64,000 nt of DNA from Pseudomonas fluorescens (GTDB lineage: Bacteria; Pseudomonadota; Gammaproteobacteria; Pseudomonadales; Pseudomonadaceae). Both the position numbers and the translations under genes were made by a program. A model generated the notes under the pieces. It worked only from the letters and a program-made list of their open reading frames with translations, was not told where the DNA came from and searched no databases. Positions 54,205-63,161 of the stretch are shown here, one piece after another. The DNA is taken from contig NZ_OZ024668.1 in assembly GCF_902497775.2 (NCBI RefSeq), forward strand, positions 5,254,326 to 5,318,325, in the 5' to 3' direction. Within the stretch, counting starts at the first letter, position 1; every line of letters begins with the position of its first letter.

Positions 54205-56199
54205 TCAGCCCTGTTCGACGCGATTTCGACCAAGATGTTTCGCCCGGTACAGCGCTTCATCGGCCCGCTTGAGCACCACTTCGCTGCGTTCACCGCTGCG
54301 AAATGCGCTGATACCGATGGACAGGGTGATGGTCACCCGCTCACCCTTGAAGTGGAACGGGCAGGCTTCGATGGCTGCACGCAAGGTTTCCGCCAGCTGG
54401 CAGCCGGCAGGCAGCGAGGTTTGCGGGATCAGCAGGACGAATTCTTCACCGCCAAAACGGGCGATGAAATCATTGCTGCGCAGGCGCTTGCGCAGCACGC
54501 TGGCGACAATTTTCAGGACTTTGTCGCCGGCCAGGTGGCCATAGCTGTCGTTGATACGCTTGAAATGGTCGAGGTCGAGGATCGCCATTAACAGATGGCC
54601 GCCGTTTTCCTGCCATTCCAGCACTTCCTGATCAACCCGTTCCGACCAGGCGGCGCGGTTGGGCAGGCCGGTGAGCGGATCGATGAGGGCTTTCTGGCGC
54701 TGTTCTTCAAGGTGCTCGCGGTAGCCCAGGGCTTCCTGCTCCATGCTTGCCACCCGTTCGGCCAGGCCTTGCAGGCGGTTGGCCATGTCCTGCTCGCGCT
54801 GATCGCGCTGTTGCTGGTGCTCGTCCATCGTGCCAAGCAAGCCTTCGAGGCGGTTTTCGAGGATGTGCTTGAGGCTGCCCAGGTCAGCCGCGCCCTGCAC
54901 ACTGCTTTGCAGACCATCGACCTGCTCACGCAACTGGCTGTCGAGGTCGCGGGATGCCGAGGTATTGTCGGCATGGCCTTCGCTGGCTTCGTGCAGATGG
55001 CTCTGGAACGACTCCAGGCGTTCGTTGAGTTGCTGCAGGTAGGCTTCGAATTCGTGCTGGCCACTGTCATTGATTGCCAGCATCAGCACGGCCAGGTCAT
55101 CCAGTACCGGCAGCAGCTCGTACCAGTTCAGGCCGTGCTCCAGGCGCTCGCGCATCGACTGCGCCTGGGCCTTGTGGCGTTCAGGCAGGGTCAGGTCGTC
55201 GAGCAGGCCAAGCAGGGTGTCTTCGATATGTGCCGCGACCGAGCTGTAGGTTGGCTCGGTGCCGTCGGGCAGGGCATATTGCGCCTCTTCGTCATCCACG
55301 GGCTCGGCTTCTGACGCGTCAGTCTGCGGCTCGTCAGGGCTGTGTTCGAGCAAGGCCAGTACATCCTGCTCAGTCTCTGGCGGGACAGGCTCGCCCTGCA
55401 CTGGCAGCTCGGCTTCGGCTACCGGCTCGATTGGTCGCTCTGCAACCGGCTCGGGCTCAAGCACGGCCTCAACCTGCGGCACTTCGCTAACTTCAGGTTC
55501 GGCTGACGCAGGCTCGATTGTTTCGGTGAGTACCTCTGGAGCAGCCGGCATGGGCTGCAGCTCATCGATATCGATAGCGAGGGGGTCATGCACCACAGGC
55601 GCAGGCTGCTCCCTGACCTCAGGTGCGGCTACGGCCGTGCCTGCGAGCGCCGGTTGCAGGGTTTCTGCCTCGGCTTCGCGGTTACCGAACAGACGCTGCA
55701 GCAAGCCGGGGCGCTGCGCCTCTTCCGGCCGCTCCAGCGCCGACAGCGCCTGGCCCTGCAAACCGCTCAGCTCGCCCAGTAGCAAGGGCATCTCGCGGGA
55801 TTGGCTGGCACGGGCCTCGACCTGCTTGGCAAATTTTTTCAGCGGCCGGCTGACGTCGCTGGGCAACGGCAGGGTCTGCAATTGGCTGACCAGCGAGGTG
55901 AGGGCAGTGGTGACCTGGGCAATACGGGTCTCCCGGCGCTGCTCGGAATCGAGCACGGCCTTTTCCAGGCGCGGGATCAAGCCGGCAAGAGCGGCGTCCA
56001 TGTTGTCGGTGCGGATCACCTCGCGCATTTCCTTCATGCACTGGTCTACCGCACGGTCGCTGCCTTCGGCGGCCAGGGTGCTGCGCACAAGACCACGGCG
56101 CAACAGGTCGAGACGAGCCTCCCAACGGCGCTCCAGCTTCTCTTGCTGTTCGATACTCTTGAGGTATTTTTCTTTCCAGCGCTGGGCTTCGTCGGTCAT
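54205..56199 (-). CDS. dgcH: diguanylate cyclase with long coiled-coil sensor region (DgcH-like)
   Basis: A 664-residue cytoplasmic cyclase. Residues 1-180 and about 340-500 are helical (WKEKYLKSIEQQEKLERRWE; EHQQQRDQREQDMANRLQGL), separated by an acidic, Pro/Glu/Val-rich linker (about 190-330). The C-terminal GGDEF domain (about 505-660) has an intact GGEEF (FIARFGGEEFVLLIP) and the inhibitory RxxD site (RSND) five residues before it, so the enzyme should be feedback-controlled. I chose ATG at 56199; the frame extends to a TTG at 56226. The place between the EEP gene and ampDh2 matches dgcH (PA5487). Confidence 0.88.
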   Translation of the reverse strand: MTDEAQRWKEKYLKSIEQQEKLERRWEARLDLLRRGLVRSTLAAEGSDRAVDQCMKEMREVIRTDNMDAALAGLIPRLEKAVLDSEQRRETRIAQVTTALTSLVSQLQTLPLPSDVSRPLKKFAKQVEARASQSREMPLLLGELSGLQGQALSALERPEEAQRPGLLQRLFGNREAEAETLQPALAGTAVAAPEVREQPAPVVHDPLAIDIDELQPMPAAPEVLTETIEPASAEPEVSEVPQVEAVLEPEPVAERPIEPVAEAELPVQGEPVPPETEQDVLALLEHSPDEPQTDASEAEPVDDEEAQYALPDGTEPTYSSVAAHIEDTLLGLLDDLTLPERHKAQAQSMRERLEHGLNWYELLPVLDDLAVLMLAINDSGQHEFEAYLQQLNERLESFQSHLHEASEGHADNTSASRDLDSQLREQVDGLQSSVQGAADLGSLKHILENRLEGLLGTMDEHQQQRDQREQDMANRLQGLAERVASMEQEALGYREHLEEQRQKALIDPLTGLPNRAAWSERVDQEVLEWQENGGHLLMAILDLDHFKRINDSYGHLAGDKVLKIVASVLRKRLRSNDFIARFGGEEFVLLIPQTSLPAGCQLAETLRAAIEACPFHFKGERVTITLSIGISAFRSGERSEVVLKRADEALYRAKHLGRNRVEQG

Positions 56200-56226
56200 G
56201 CCTGGGTCCGCAGAGGGTGATGGCAA

Positions 56227-57081
56227 TTAGCTCAAAGCGGGCAGCGTATCCACAGCAAGGGCATCAGGCAAACGAATCTCAACCGCGACCGGAAGATGAT
56301 CGGAAATAGGCTGGGCCAGAACCTCGACCCGCTCCAGGGTCAGGCTTGGACTGAGCAGAATGTGATCAAGGCAGCGTTGTGGCCGCCAACTGGGAAAGGT
56401 GGCTTGAACCTGGGGTGCGATCAGGCCCAGATCGCGCAGCGGCGAGTGTTCGAGCAGGTCAGTGGCATGGGTGTTCATGTCACCCATCAGTACCTGATGG
56501 CGGTAGCCGCCGATCAGTTCGCGAATGTAGGCAAGCTGGCGGGCACGGGTCTTGGAGCCCAGGGCCAGGTGCATCATCACCACGACCAGGGCGTCTTCAC
56601 CTTCGCCGAAACGCACCAGGATCGCTCCGCGTCCAGCCGGGCCGGGCAGGGGATGATCTTCAAGCAGTTGCGGCCTCAGGCGGCTGAGCACACCGTTACT
56701 GTGCTGGGCCAGGCGCCCGAGGTTGCGGTTGAGCTGCTGGTACCAGTAAGGGAAAGCGCCGAGTTGGGCCAGGTGCTCGACCTGGTTGACGTAGCCCGAG
56801 CGCAGGCTGCCGCCATCGGCTTCCTGCAGGGCGACCAGGTCGAAGTCGGCGAGCAGGTCGCCAATCTTCTGCAGGTTGCCGGCCCGCCCAGTGTGCGGCA
56901 GCAAGTGCTGCCAGCTCTTGGTCAGGTAGTGCCGGTAACGCTCGGTGCTGATGCCGACCTGGATATTGAAACTGAGCAGCCGCAGCCGACCGTCCTCTGG
57001 CAGGCCGTTGGCCTGCAGGTGATGTTCGTTGACCTGCGGGTCATGCAGGCCAACGCCACGCTCGGTTCTCCAGCGGCGCAT
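56227..57081 (-). CDS. endonuclease/exonuclease/phosphatase family protein
   Basis: A 284-residue EEP-fold protein. Conserved residues: LLSFNIQVGIS (Asn), LVALQEADGGS (metal-binding Glu), a middle MHLALGSKTRARQL, VLMGDMNTHATD (Asp/Asn) and the C-terminal SDHLPVAVEIRL (His). Substrate is unknown: DNA, phospholipids and phosphoinositides are all handled by family members. It abuts dgcH and follows dsbA by 12 nt, as in other Pseudomonas. Confidence 0.85.
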   Translation of the reverse strand: MRRWRTERGVGLHDPQVNEHHLQANGLPEDGRLRLLSFNIQVGISTERYRHYLTKSWQHLLPHTGRAGNLQKIGDLLADFDLVALQEADGGSLRSGYVNQVEHLAQLGAFPYWYQQLNRNLGRLAQHSNGVLSRLRPQLLEDHPLPGPAGRGAILVRFGEGEDALVVVMMHLALGSKTRARQLAYIRELIGGYRHQVLMGDMNTHATDLLEHSPLRDLGLIAPQVQATFPSWRPQRCLDHILLSPSLTLERVEVLAQPISDHLPVAVEIRLPDALAVDTLPALS

Positions 57082-57093
57082 GGCTGGCGCCGC

Positions 57094-57723
57094 TTACTTA
57101 GCGGCGCGCTCCTTGTCGATCAAGTAGTCAGCAACGTTCAGCACGCCTTGCGGCCCACCGGCGGTGCCGAGGTCGAAGCGGTACTTGCCGTTGACGACCA
57201 TGCTCGGTACGCCTGTGATTTCGTACTTCTTGGCCAGCTCTTTGGCCTGGACGACCTGGCCCTTGATGGCGAAGGAGTTGAAGGTGGCGCGAAACTTGTC
57301 AGGATCTACGCCTTGAGTGGCGAGGAAATCAGCCATGTCGTCCAACTTGGTCAGTTGCTTGCGCTGCTTCTGAATGGCTTCGAACACGGCAGCGTGAACC
57401 TTGTGTTCGACACCCATCGCTTCGAGGGTCAGGAACATCTGCCCGTGGGCATCCCAAGGGCCGCCGAACATGGCCGGGATACGCTTGAAGTTGACGTCTT
57501 TTGGCAGCTTCTCGACCCATGGATTGACCACAGGCTCGAAGCTGTAGCAGTGCGGGCAGCCATACCAGAACAGCTCGACCACTTCGATCTTGCCAGGGAC
57601 CGACACCGGAACCGGGTTGCTCAGCTCGGTATACTGGTCGAAGGCTACCGGTTCGGCGGCCTGGGCAGTCATGCCGAAGAGGCTGGCGGTGACCAGCGCG
57701 GCGCCGAGAATCAGATTACGCAT
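57094..57723 (-). CDS. dsbA: DsbA, thiol:disulfide interchange protein
   Basis: A 209-residue periplasmic oxidase with a signal peptide (LVTASLFGMTAQA) and thioredoxin fold. Active site C56-P-H-C59 (FWYGCPHCYSFE) and the cis-Pro loop GVPSMVVNG are intact. It forms disulfide bonds in exported proteins. Upstream of it on the same strand is a terminator for the cytochrome c4 gene, so dsbA has its own promoter. Confidence 0.95.
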   Translation of the reverse strand: MRNLILGAALVTASLFGMTAQAAEPVAFDQYTELSNPVPVSVPGKIEVVELFWYGCPHCYSFEPVVNPWVEKLPKDVNFKRIPAMFGGPWDAHGQMFLTLEAMGVEHKVHAAVFEAIQKQRKQLTKLDDMADFLATQGVDPDKFRATFNSFAIKGQVVQAKELAKKYEITGVPSMVVNGKYRFDLGTAGGPQGVLNVADYLIDKERAAK

Positions 57724-57821
57724 GCTTTACTCCTGAGCAGTCTATTGAGTCGCCTTGGCGCGACCGGTCGTAGGACAGGTCGAGGCAGGCCCGAGTTCGT
57801 TAGTGTAACGGCAGCGGGCAC

Positions 57822-57850
57822 AAAAAAGGGCGGCCGAAGCCACCCTTTTC
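57822..57850 (-). terminator. intrinsic terminator of the cytochrome c4 gene
   Basis: On the minus strand, AAAAGGGTGGC pairs with GCCGCCCTTTT and ends in TTTTTT. It is about 40 nt after the cytochrome c4 stop. Confidence 0.85.
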
Positions 57851-57890
57851 ATCTTTGCGCCGTAGTATTAACCCAGCGTTAAAGCGCGGA

Positions 57891-58508
57891 TCAATGCAGA
57901 CCCTGGATGTAGCTGGACAAAGCTTCGATGTCCTTGTTGCTCAGCTTGGCCGCGATGGTGCGCATGGTGGTGGCGTCGCCGTCGTTGGTACGGTTGCCTT
58001 CGCGGAAGTCGGTCAGTTGCTTGGCTACATAGCTGGCGTGCTGGCCGCCCAAGTGCGGGAAGCCGGCCAGGGCAATGCCTGCGCCGTTAGGCGAGTGGCA
58101 GCCGGTGCAGGCCGGCAGGCCTTTTTCAACGTCACCGCCGTTGAACAGGGCGCGGCCACGCTCGACCAACTTCGGATCAGCCGCGCCAACGCTGCCTTTC
58201 TGGCTGGAGAAGTAGGCGGCGATGTCGGCCAGGTCCTGATCATTGAAGGCGGTCAGCATGCCGGTCATTTCCAGCACGGTGCGCTTGCCGTCCTTGATCT
58301 CGTGCAGTTGTTTCAACAGGTAGCGCTCACCCTGGCCTGCAAGTTTCGGGAAGTTCGGCGCCAGGCTATTGCCGTCCGGATTGTGACAAGCGCCACATAC
58401 AGCAGTTTTGGCCTGACCAGCAGCGGCATCCCCTTTGACAGGCTCTGCGGCATTGGCTGCACCGGTGATGCCCAAGGTCAACAGCAGACTCACGAGTAGT
58501 TTGTTCAT
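57891..58508 (-). CDS. cc4: cytochrome c4 (dihaem)
   Basis: A 205-residue periplasmic cytochrome with a signal peptide (SLLLTLGITGAANA) and two CxxCH haem sites: C38-GA-CH and ACTGCHSPNG. Axial Met candidates are in the EMTGML and ATTMRTIA segments. It passes electrons to terminal oxidases such as cbb3. It follows the small cytochrome gene by 33 nt on the same strand. Confidence 0.94.
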   Translation of the reverse strand: MNKLLVSLLLTLGITGAANAAEPVKGDAAAGQAKTAVCGACHNPDGNSLAPNFPKLAGQGERYLLKQLHEIKDGKRTVLEMTGMLTAFNDQDLADIAAYFSSQKGSVGAADPKLVERGRALFNGGDVEKGLPACTGCHSPNGAGIALAGFPHLGGQHASYVAKQLTDFREGNRTNDGDATTMRTIAAKLSNKDIEALSSYIQGLH

Positions 58509-58541
58509 CAGCTAATCCAACTACGGCTAAGGGTGAAAGAG

Positions 58542-58844
58542 TTATGTATCGGGACTCTGGCTCATCCACTGGATGATTGCCTGGTAGTCCTCGGCACTGC
58601 AGTCCATGCACAATCCACGCATTGGCATAGCCTTGAAACCCTGGGTGACATGCACCACCAGCATCTCCATACCCTTCGCCAGTCTTGGCTCCCAAGCCGC
58701 ACGATCACCCGCTTTCGGTGCCTGTGGCAGCTGCCCGGCGTGACAAGCCGCACACGTGCGGTTGTACAACGCCTCGGGATCCTGTGTAGCCTGAGCGCTG
58801 AATAACGGTATCAAGACACCGACAACAAGCAGCCATTTCGTCAT
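58542..58844 (-). CDS. small c-type cytochrome (cytochrome c5-like)
   Basis: A 100-residue monohaem cytochrome: signal peptide ([15 protein letters not shown]), haem site [10 protein letters not shown], and an axial Met in [18 protein letters not shown]. The extra Cys pair (GLCMDC) is typical of cytochrome c5. It is transcribed with cytochrome c4 and divergent from engB. Electron transfer to an oxidase is expected. Confidence 0.9.
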   Translation of the reverse strand: MTKWLLVVGVLIPLFSAQATQDPEALYNRTCAACHAGQLPQAPKAGDRAAWEPRLAKGMEMLVVHVTQGFKAMPMRGLCMDCSAEDYQAIIQWMSQSPDT

Positions 58845-59037
58845 GCGAACGACCTTTCAGGGTTGGGGGCTGCACTGCGTTCTAATGCGCAAGCTTGAAT
58901 CCGATGCCCCCGTGCACATCCTCCTACGCTGGGATAATGCGCACACAAAATCTGGGGCATTATATACTCCCGTTACTGAAACGGAAACGACACCGCTTGC
59001 CGAGCCCGCCTCTGGCAACGCCCACACCGGATATCCC

Positions 59038-59670
59038 ATGCAAGTCAAAAACCCCATCCTCGGCCTCTGCCAACAGGCCAAATTCGCCATCAGTGCTGCC
59101 AAGGTCGACCAGTGTCCGCCCGACCAGGGCTTTGAAGTGGCGTTTGCCGGCCGCTCCAACGCTGGCAAGTCCAGCGCACTGAACACCCTGACCCACGCCA
59201 GCCTGGCGCGCACCTCGAAAACCCCGGGGCGCACCCAGCTGTTGAACTTCTTCAGTCTGGACGATGAACGGCGTTTGGTCGACTTGCCGGGCTACGGTTA
59301 TGCCAAGGTGCCAATCCCGCTCAAGCAGCACTGGCAACGGCACCTGGAAGCTTACCTGGGCAGCCGCGAGGCCTTGAAGGGCTTGATCCTGATGATGGAT
59401 GTGCGCCATCCGATGACCGACTTCGACATGATGCTGCTCGATTGGTCGCGCGCCTCCGGCATGCCGATGCACATCCTGCTGACCAAAGCCGACAAGCTGA
59501 CCTTTGGCGCGGCCAAGAACACCCTGCTCAAAGTGCAGTCGCAGATCCGCAAAGGTTGGGGCGACAGCATTACCATCCAGCTGTTCTCGGCGCCCAAGCG
59601 CCAAGGCCTGGAAGAAGCCTACGGGGTACTGGCACGCTGGATGGAACTGCCGGACAAGCCCGCAGAATAA
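59038..59670 (+). CDS. engB: EngB/YsxC ribosome-biogenesis GTPase
   Basis: A 210-residue GTPase that helps assemble the 50S ribosomal subunit. G1 [13 protein letters not shown]2/switch [12 protein letters not shown]3 [11 protein letters not shown]4 TKADKL are intact. I chose ATG at 59038 ([16 protein letters not shown]); the frame from 58843 would run across the promoter shared with the cytochrome genes. The ribosome site is weak. Confidence 0.95.
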   Translation: MQVKNPILGLCQQAKFAISAAKVDQCPPDQGFEVAFAGRSNAGKSSALNTLTHASLARTSKTPGRTQLLNFFSLDDERRLVDLPGYGYAKVPIPLKQHWQRHLEAYLGSREALKGLILMMDVRHPMTDFDMMLLDWSRASGMPMHILLTKADKLTFGAAKNTLLKVQSQIRKGWGDSITIQLFSAPKRQGLEEAYGVLARWMELPDKPAE

Positions 59671-59693
59671 GGGCCGCCCGGTAAACGCCGGGC

Positions 59694-59824
59694 AAAAAAA
59701 ACCCCGGACTTCGTATGGGGAGGGGGAAGTTCGGGGTTCAAGTTCCGGACCGCTAGGGCGGGGTCCAGAGATCTGCCAACACTTAACACAACATAGGAGC
59801 ATCGAAGGGCTTCACCAGCCATTC
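59694..59824 (-). ncRNA. ersA: predicted ErsA (Spot 42-like) small RNA
   Basis: On the minus strand a terminator (CCCCGAACTTC pairs with GAAGTCCGGGG, then eight T's) ends at 59694. About 131 nt upstream is a sigma-22-like promoter (GAACTA-N17-TCAGA; consensus GAACTT-N16/17-TCTGA), giving a transcript near 131 nt. ErsA in P. aeruginosa is about 132 nt, sigma-22-driven and located between engB and polA; here the same gap. I could not compare the sequence itself. It would act in envelope-stress and alginate/biofilm control by base pairing with Hfq. Confidence 0.7.
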
Positions 59825-59830
59825 AGATAC

Positions 59831-59858
59831 TCTGAGTCGCAGTTCACCGGTTTAGTTC
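59831..59858 (-). promoter_or_regulatory. sigma-22 (AlgU)-like promoter of the sRNA
   Basis: GAACTA (-35, complement at 59853-59858) and TCAGA (-10, complement at 59831-59835) with a 17-bp spacer. One mismatch in each box to the AlgU consensus. A second perfect TCTGA lies 12 bp after a GAACT, a spacing too short to work. Confidence 0.55.
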
Positions 59859-59972
59859 CGGACGTTTAAAAACTATTTGCGATAGATGGGAAACTTCCGG
59901 CGCTAACGGCATCAGGCCAGGCCAAAAGCCGCGACGATATGCCGCAGCTTTTCCCCGATTTTCAGCGTTTTT

Positions 59973-62735
59973 TTAGTGCGCTTCGTCCCAATTTGACCCC
60001 ACTCCGACCTCAACCAGCAGCGGTACATCCAACTGGGCGGCTCCGCTCATGTGTGGACGAATCTGCTCGCGCACCTGCTCGACCAGGTCTTCGCGCACTT
60101 CCAGCACCAGTTCGTCATGCACTTGCAGGATCACTCGGGCATCCAGGCCCGAATCGCTCAGCCAGTTATCCACCGCGACCATGGCGCGCTTGATGATGTC
60201 GGCCGCCGTGCCCTGCATCGGCGCGTTGATGGCGGTGCGCTCGGCGCCTTTGCGCAGGGCCGGGTTCTTGGCGTTTATCTCCGGCAGATACAGGCGCCGG
60301 CCAAACAGGGTTTCGACATAACCTTGCTCGGCAGCCTGGGCGCGGGTGCGCTCCATGTAGGCCAATACGCCTGGGTAGCGGGCGAAGTAGCGATCGATGT
60401 AAGCCTGCGACTGTTTACGGTCAACGCCGATCTGCTTGGCCAGGCCGAAAGCGCTCATGCCATAGATCAGGCCGAAGTTGATGGCCTTGGCGCTGCGCCG
60501 CTGGTCGATGGTGACCTGCTCCAGCTCCACGCCGAAGACCTCGGCAGCGGTGGCCCGGTGCACGTCCAGATCGTTGCGGAAGGCGTGCAGCAGACCTTCG
60601 TCCTGGGCCAGGTGAGCCATGATCCGCAGTTCAATCTGCGAATAGTCCGCCGCCAGCAGTTTGTAGCCTGGTGCGGCGACGAAGGCCTGGCGGATACGCC
60701 GGCCTTCGGCGGTACGGATCGGGATGTTCTGCAGGTTCGGGTCACTGGACGACAGCCGTCCGGTGGCTGCGACCGCCTGATGGTAGGAGGTGTGAATTCG
60801 CCCGGTGCGCGGGTTGATCTGCTCTGGCAGGCGGTCGGTGTAGGTACTCTTGAGCTTGCTCAGGGAACGGTACTGCATCAGCACCTTGGGCAGCGGGAAA
60901 TCCATGTCGGCCAATTCCGCCAACACCGCTTCGGCGGTAGACGCCTGGCCTTTGGCAGTCTTGTTGAGCACCGGCATGCCCAGCTTGTCATAGAGGATCA
61001 CGCCCAGTTGCTTGGGCGAACCGAGGTTGAACTCCTCGCCGGCGATCTCGAAGGCCTGGCGTTCCAGCTCGGCCATTTTCTCGCCCAGCTCGATACTCTG
61101 TACGCCCAGCAGCTTGGCATCGACCAGCGCGCCCTGGCGCTCGATCTTGGCCAGTACCGGCACCAGCGGCATCTCGATGTCGGCCAGCACCGATTGCAGG
61201 CTCGGAATCTGCGCAAGCTTGTTCTGCAGGGTCTGGTGCAGGCGCAGGGTGACGTCGGCGTCTTCCGCGGCATAGGGACCGGCCTGTTCCAGGGTGATCT
61301 GGTCGAAGGTCAGCTGTTTGGCACCTTTGCCGGCGATGTCGGTAAAGCCGATGGTGGTGTGGTTCAGGTACTTGAGCGCCAGGCTGTCCATGTCGTGACG
61401 GGTGGCGGTGGAGTCGAGCACGTAGGACTCGAGCATGGTGTCGTAAGCCACGCCCCGCATCTGGATACCGTTGGCAAGATCGCCACCGATGGCGCAGTTG
61501 GCCAGGATGTTCATGTCGTACTTGGCGTTTTGCGCCACCTTGACCTTGGTCGGGTCTTCCAGCAGCGGCTTAAGCGCCAGCAGCACGCTGTCGCGGTCGA
61601 GCTGCTCGGGCACGCCCATATAGGAATGGGTCAGCGGCACATAAGCGCCTTCATGGGCCTGAACCGCGAACGACACGCCGACCAGTTGCGCCTGCTGGGC
61701 ATCGAGGCCGGTGGTTTCGGTGTCGAAGGCAAACAGTGGCGCCTGGCGCAGCTTCTCCAGCCAGGCATCGAAGCGGGCCTGGTCGAGGATGGTTTCGTAC
61801 TGAGCCTCGACCACTTCCTGCGGCGCTTGGACCACGACTTCCTGGCCGGCCCGCTTGGCGTCGCGCTGGACTTCGTCGATCCAGCTCTTGAACTCCATCT
61901 CGGTGTACAGCTCCAGCAACGCGTCACGGTCCGGCTCGCCGCACACCAGCGCATCGACTTCGACGTCCAGCGGTACATCGATCTTGATGGTTGCCAGCTC
62001 GTAGGACAGGAACGCCGCGTCACGGTGCTCTTCAAGCTTGGCCGGCAGGGTCTTGGCGCCGCGAATGGCCAGGGTCGGGACTTTGTCGAGGTTCTGGTAC
62101 AGGTCGCTCAGGCCACCACCGATACCGGTCAGCAGGCCCACCGCAGTCTTTTCGCCTACCCCCGGCACGCCCGGGATGTTGTCGACCTTGTCGCCCATCA
62201 GGGCGAGGAAATCGATGATGTGCTCAGGACCGACGCCAAATTTCTCGTGCACGCCAGCAACGTCGAGCACGCTACCGGTCATGGTGTTGACCAGCGTAAT
62301 GTGGCCGTCGACCAGCTGGGCCATGTCTTTGTCGCCGGTGGAGATGATCACCGGGCGCCCGGCTGCGGCGCTGCTGCGCGCCAGGGTGCCGATCACGTCG
62401 TCGGCTTCCACGCCTTCGACGCACAGCAGCGGGTAGCCCAGGGCACGCACGCTGGCGTGCAGCGGCTCGATCTGCACGCGCAGGTCATCGGGCATGCTTG
62501 GCCGGTTGGCCTTGTACTGCGCATACATTTCGTCGCGGAAGGTACCGCCCTTGGCGTCGAATACCACCGCGAACAGGCTGTCCGGATACTGCTTGCGCAG
62601 GCTCTTGAGCATGTTCAGCACGCCCTTGACCGCGCCGGTCGGCAGGCCCTTGGAAGTAGTCAATGGTGGCAGCGCGTGGAAGGCGCGGTACAGGTACGAG
62701 GAACCGTCCACCAGGACGAGGGGAGCTTGGCTCAT
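59973..62735 (-). CDS. polA: DNA polymerase I
   Basis: A 920-residue polymerase used in repair and Okazaki-fragment maturation. The 5'-3' exonuclease (1-300; [36 protein letters not shown]), 3'-5' exonuclease (about 325-510; [23 protein letters not shown]) and polymerase (from about 515; [40 protein letters not shown]) are complete. I chose ATG at 62735 ([19 protein letters not shown]); the frame reaches 62747. Proofreading residues appear intact. Confidence 0.97.
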   Translation of the reverse strand: MSQAPLVLVDGSSYLYRAFHALPPLTTSKGLPTGAVKGVLNMLKSLRKQYPDSLFAVVFDAKGGTFRDEMYAQYKANRPSMPDDLRVQIEPLHASVRALGYPLLCVEGVEADDVIGTLARSSAAAGRPVIISTGDKDMAQLVDGHITLVNTMTGSVLDVAGVHEKFGVGPEHIIDFLALMGDKVDNIPGVPGVGEKTAVGLLTGIGGGLSDLYQNLDKVPTLAIRGAKTLPAKLEEHRDAAFLSYELATIKIDVPLDVEVDALVCGEPDRDALLELYTEMEFKSWIDEVQRDAKRAGQEVVVQAPQEVVEAQYETILDQARFDAWLEKLRQAPLFAFDTETTGLDAQQAQLVGVSFAVQAHEGAYVPLTHSYMGVPEQLDRDSVLLALKPLLEDPTKVKVAQNAKYDMNILANCAIGGDLANGIQMRGVAYDTMLESYVLDSTATRHDMDSLALKYLNHTTIGFTDIAGKGAKQLTFDQITLEQAGPYAAEDADVTLRLHQTLQNKLAQIPSLQSVLADIEMPLVPVLAKIERQGALVDAKLLGVQSIELGEKMAELERQAFEIAGEEFNLGSPKQLGVILYDKLGMPVLNKTAKGQASTAEAVLAELADMDFPLPKVLMQYRSLSKLKSTYTDRLPEQINPRTGRIHTSYHQAVAATGRLSSSDPNLQNIPIRTAEGRRIRQAFVAAPGYKLLAADYSQIELRIMAHLAQDEGLLHAFRNDLDVHRATAAEVFGVELEQVTIDQRRSAKAINFGLIYGMSAFGLAKQIGVDRKQSQAYIDRYFARYPGVLAYMERTRAQAAEQGYVETLFGRRLYLPEINAKNPALRKGAERTAINAPMQGTAADIIKRAMVAVDNWLSDSGLDARVILQVHDELVLEVREDLVEQVREQIRPHMSGAAQLDVPLLVEVGVGSNWDEAH

Positions 62736-62809
62736 GTGCAGAATCAACCTTTTCGACGGGCCCGGCGCTAGAATGTCCGGAACATTGACGACAAAGGGAC
62801 AAGGTTATC

Positions 62810-63097
62810 ATGCGTACACTAAATCGCCTGTTGCTGCTCAGCCTGTTGGCAGTCACTCCGGTCGTCGCCCTGGCAGCGGATGACGCGCCAACGGCTGATC
62901 CGGATGTAACCATTCGCACGGAAGGCGACAAAACCATCCAGGAATACCGGCAAAATGGCTTCCTGTATGCAATCAAGGTGACCCCGAAAGGCGGAAAACC
63001 TTACTTCCTGGTACGCGCTGATGGTTCGGAGGGCAATTTCATCCGCTCCGACCAACCGGACATGCTGATCCCATCGTGGAAAATCTTCGAGTGGTAA
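62810..63097 (+). CDS. DUF2782 exported protein
   Basis: A 95-residue protein: signal peptide (LLLLSLLAVTPVVALA), then a compact domain (VTIRTEGDKTIQEYRQNGFL; VTPKGGKPYFLV; IRSDQPDMLIPSWKIFEW). It is widely kept between polA and thrB in Pseudomonas but has no assigned function. An ACAAGG ribosome site precedes it. Confidence 0.88.
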   Translation: MRTLNRLLLLSLLAVTPVVALAADDAPTADPDVTIRTEGDKTIQEYRQNGFLYAIKVTPKGGKPYFLVRADGSEGNFIRSDQPDMLIPSWKIFEW

Positions 63098-63119
63098 GCC
63101 GTACCCTTTACATCAACCT

Positions 63120-63141
63120 GGCACTTCCCTGCTGAAGTGCC
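63120..63141 (+). terminator. hairpin before thrB
   Basis: GGCACTTC pairs with GAAGTGCC around a 6-nt loop, 23 nt after the DUF2782 stop. The T-run (ATTTTT) is about 10 nt further, so it is a weak terminator candidate. Confidence 0.4.
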
Positions 63142-63161
63142 CGTATGGGCAATTTTTGATC

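Larger units (their letters stand above)
59671..59972. other. 302-bp gap between engB and polA
   Basis: Holds the predicted ErsA-type sRNA and its promoter on the minus strand (described separately). The remaining 59859-59972 has no gene. It is AT-rich near polA (TTTTTTT at about 59970, minus strand A-run). Confidence 0.6.

Noticed and set aside
59809..59845. Alternative AlgU promoter with a perfect TCTGA box on the minus strand
   Set aside because: The box lies only 12 bp after the nearest GAACT, too short for a sigma-22 promoter.
60051..62771. 906-codon open frame on the plus strand opposite polA
   Set aside because: Its protein is low-complexity and entirely antisense to polA, which has intact motifs throughout. 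Long antisense frames are expected at this GC content.
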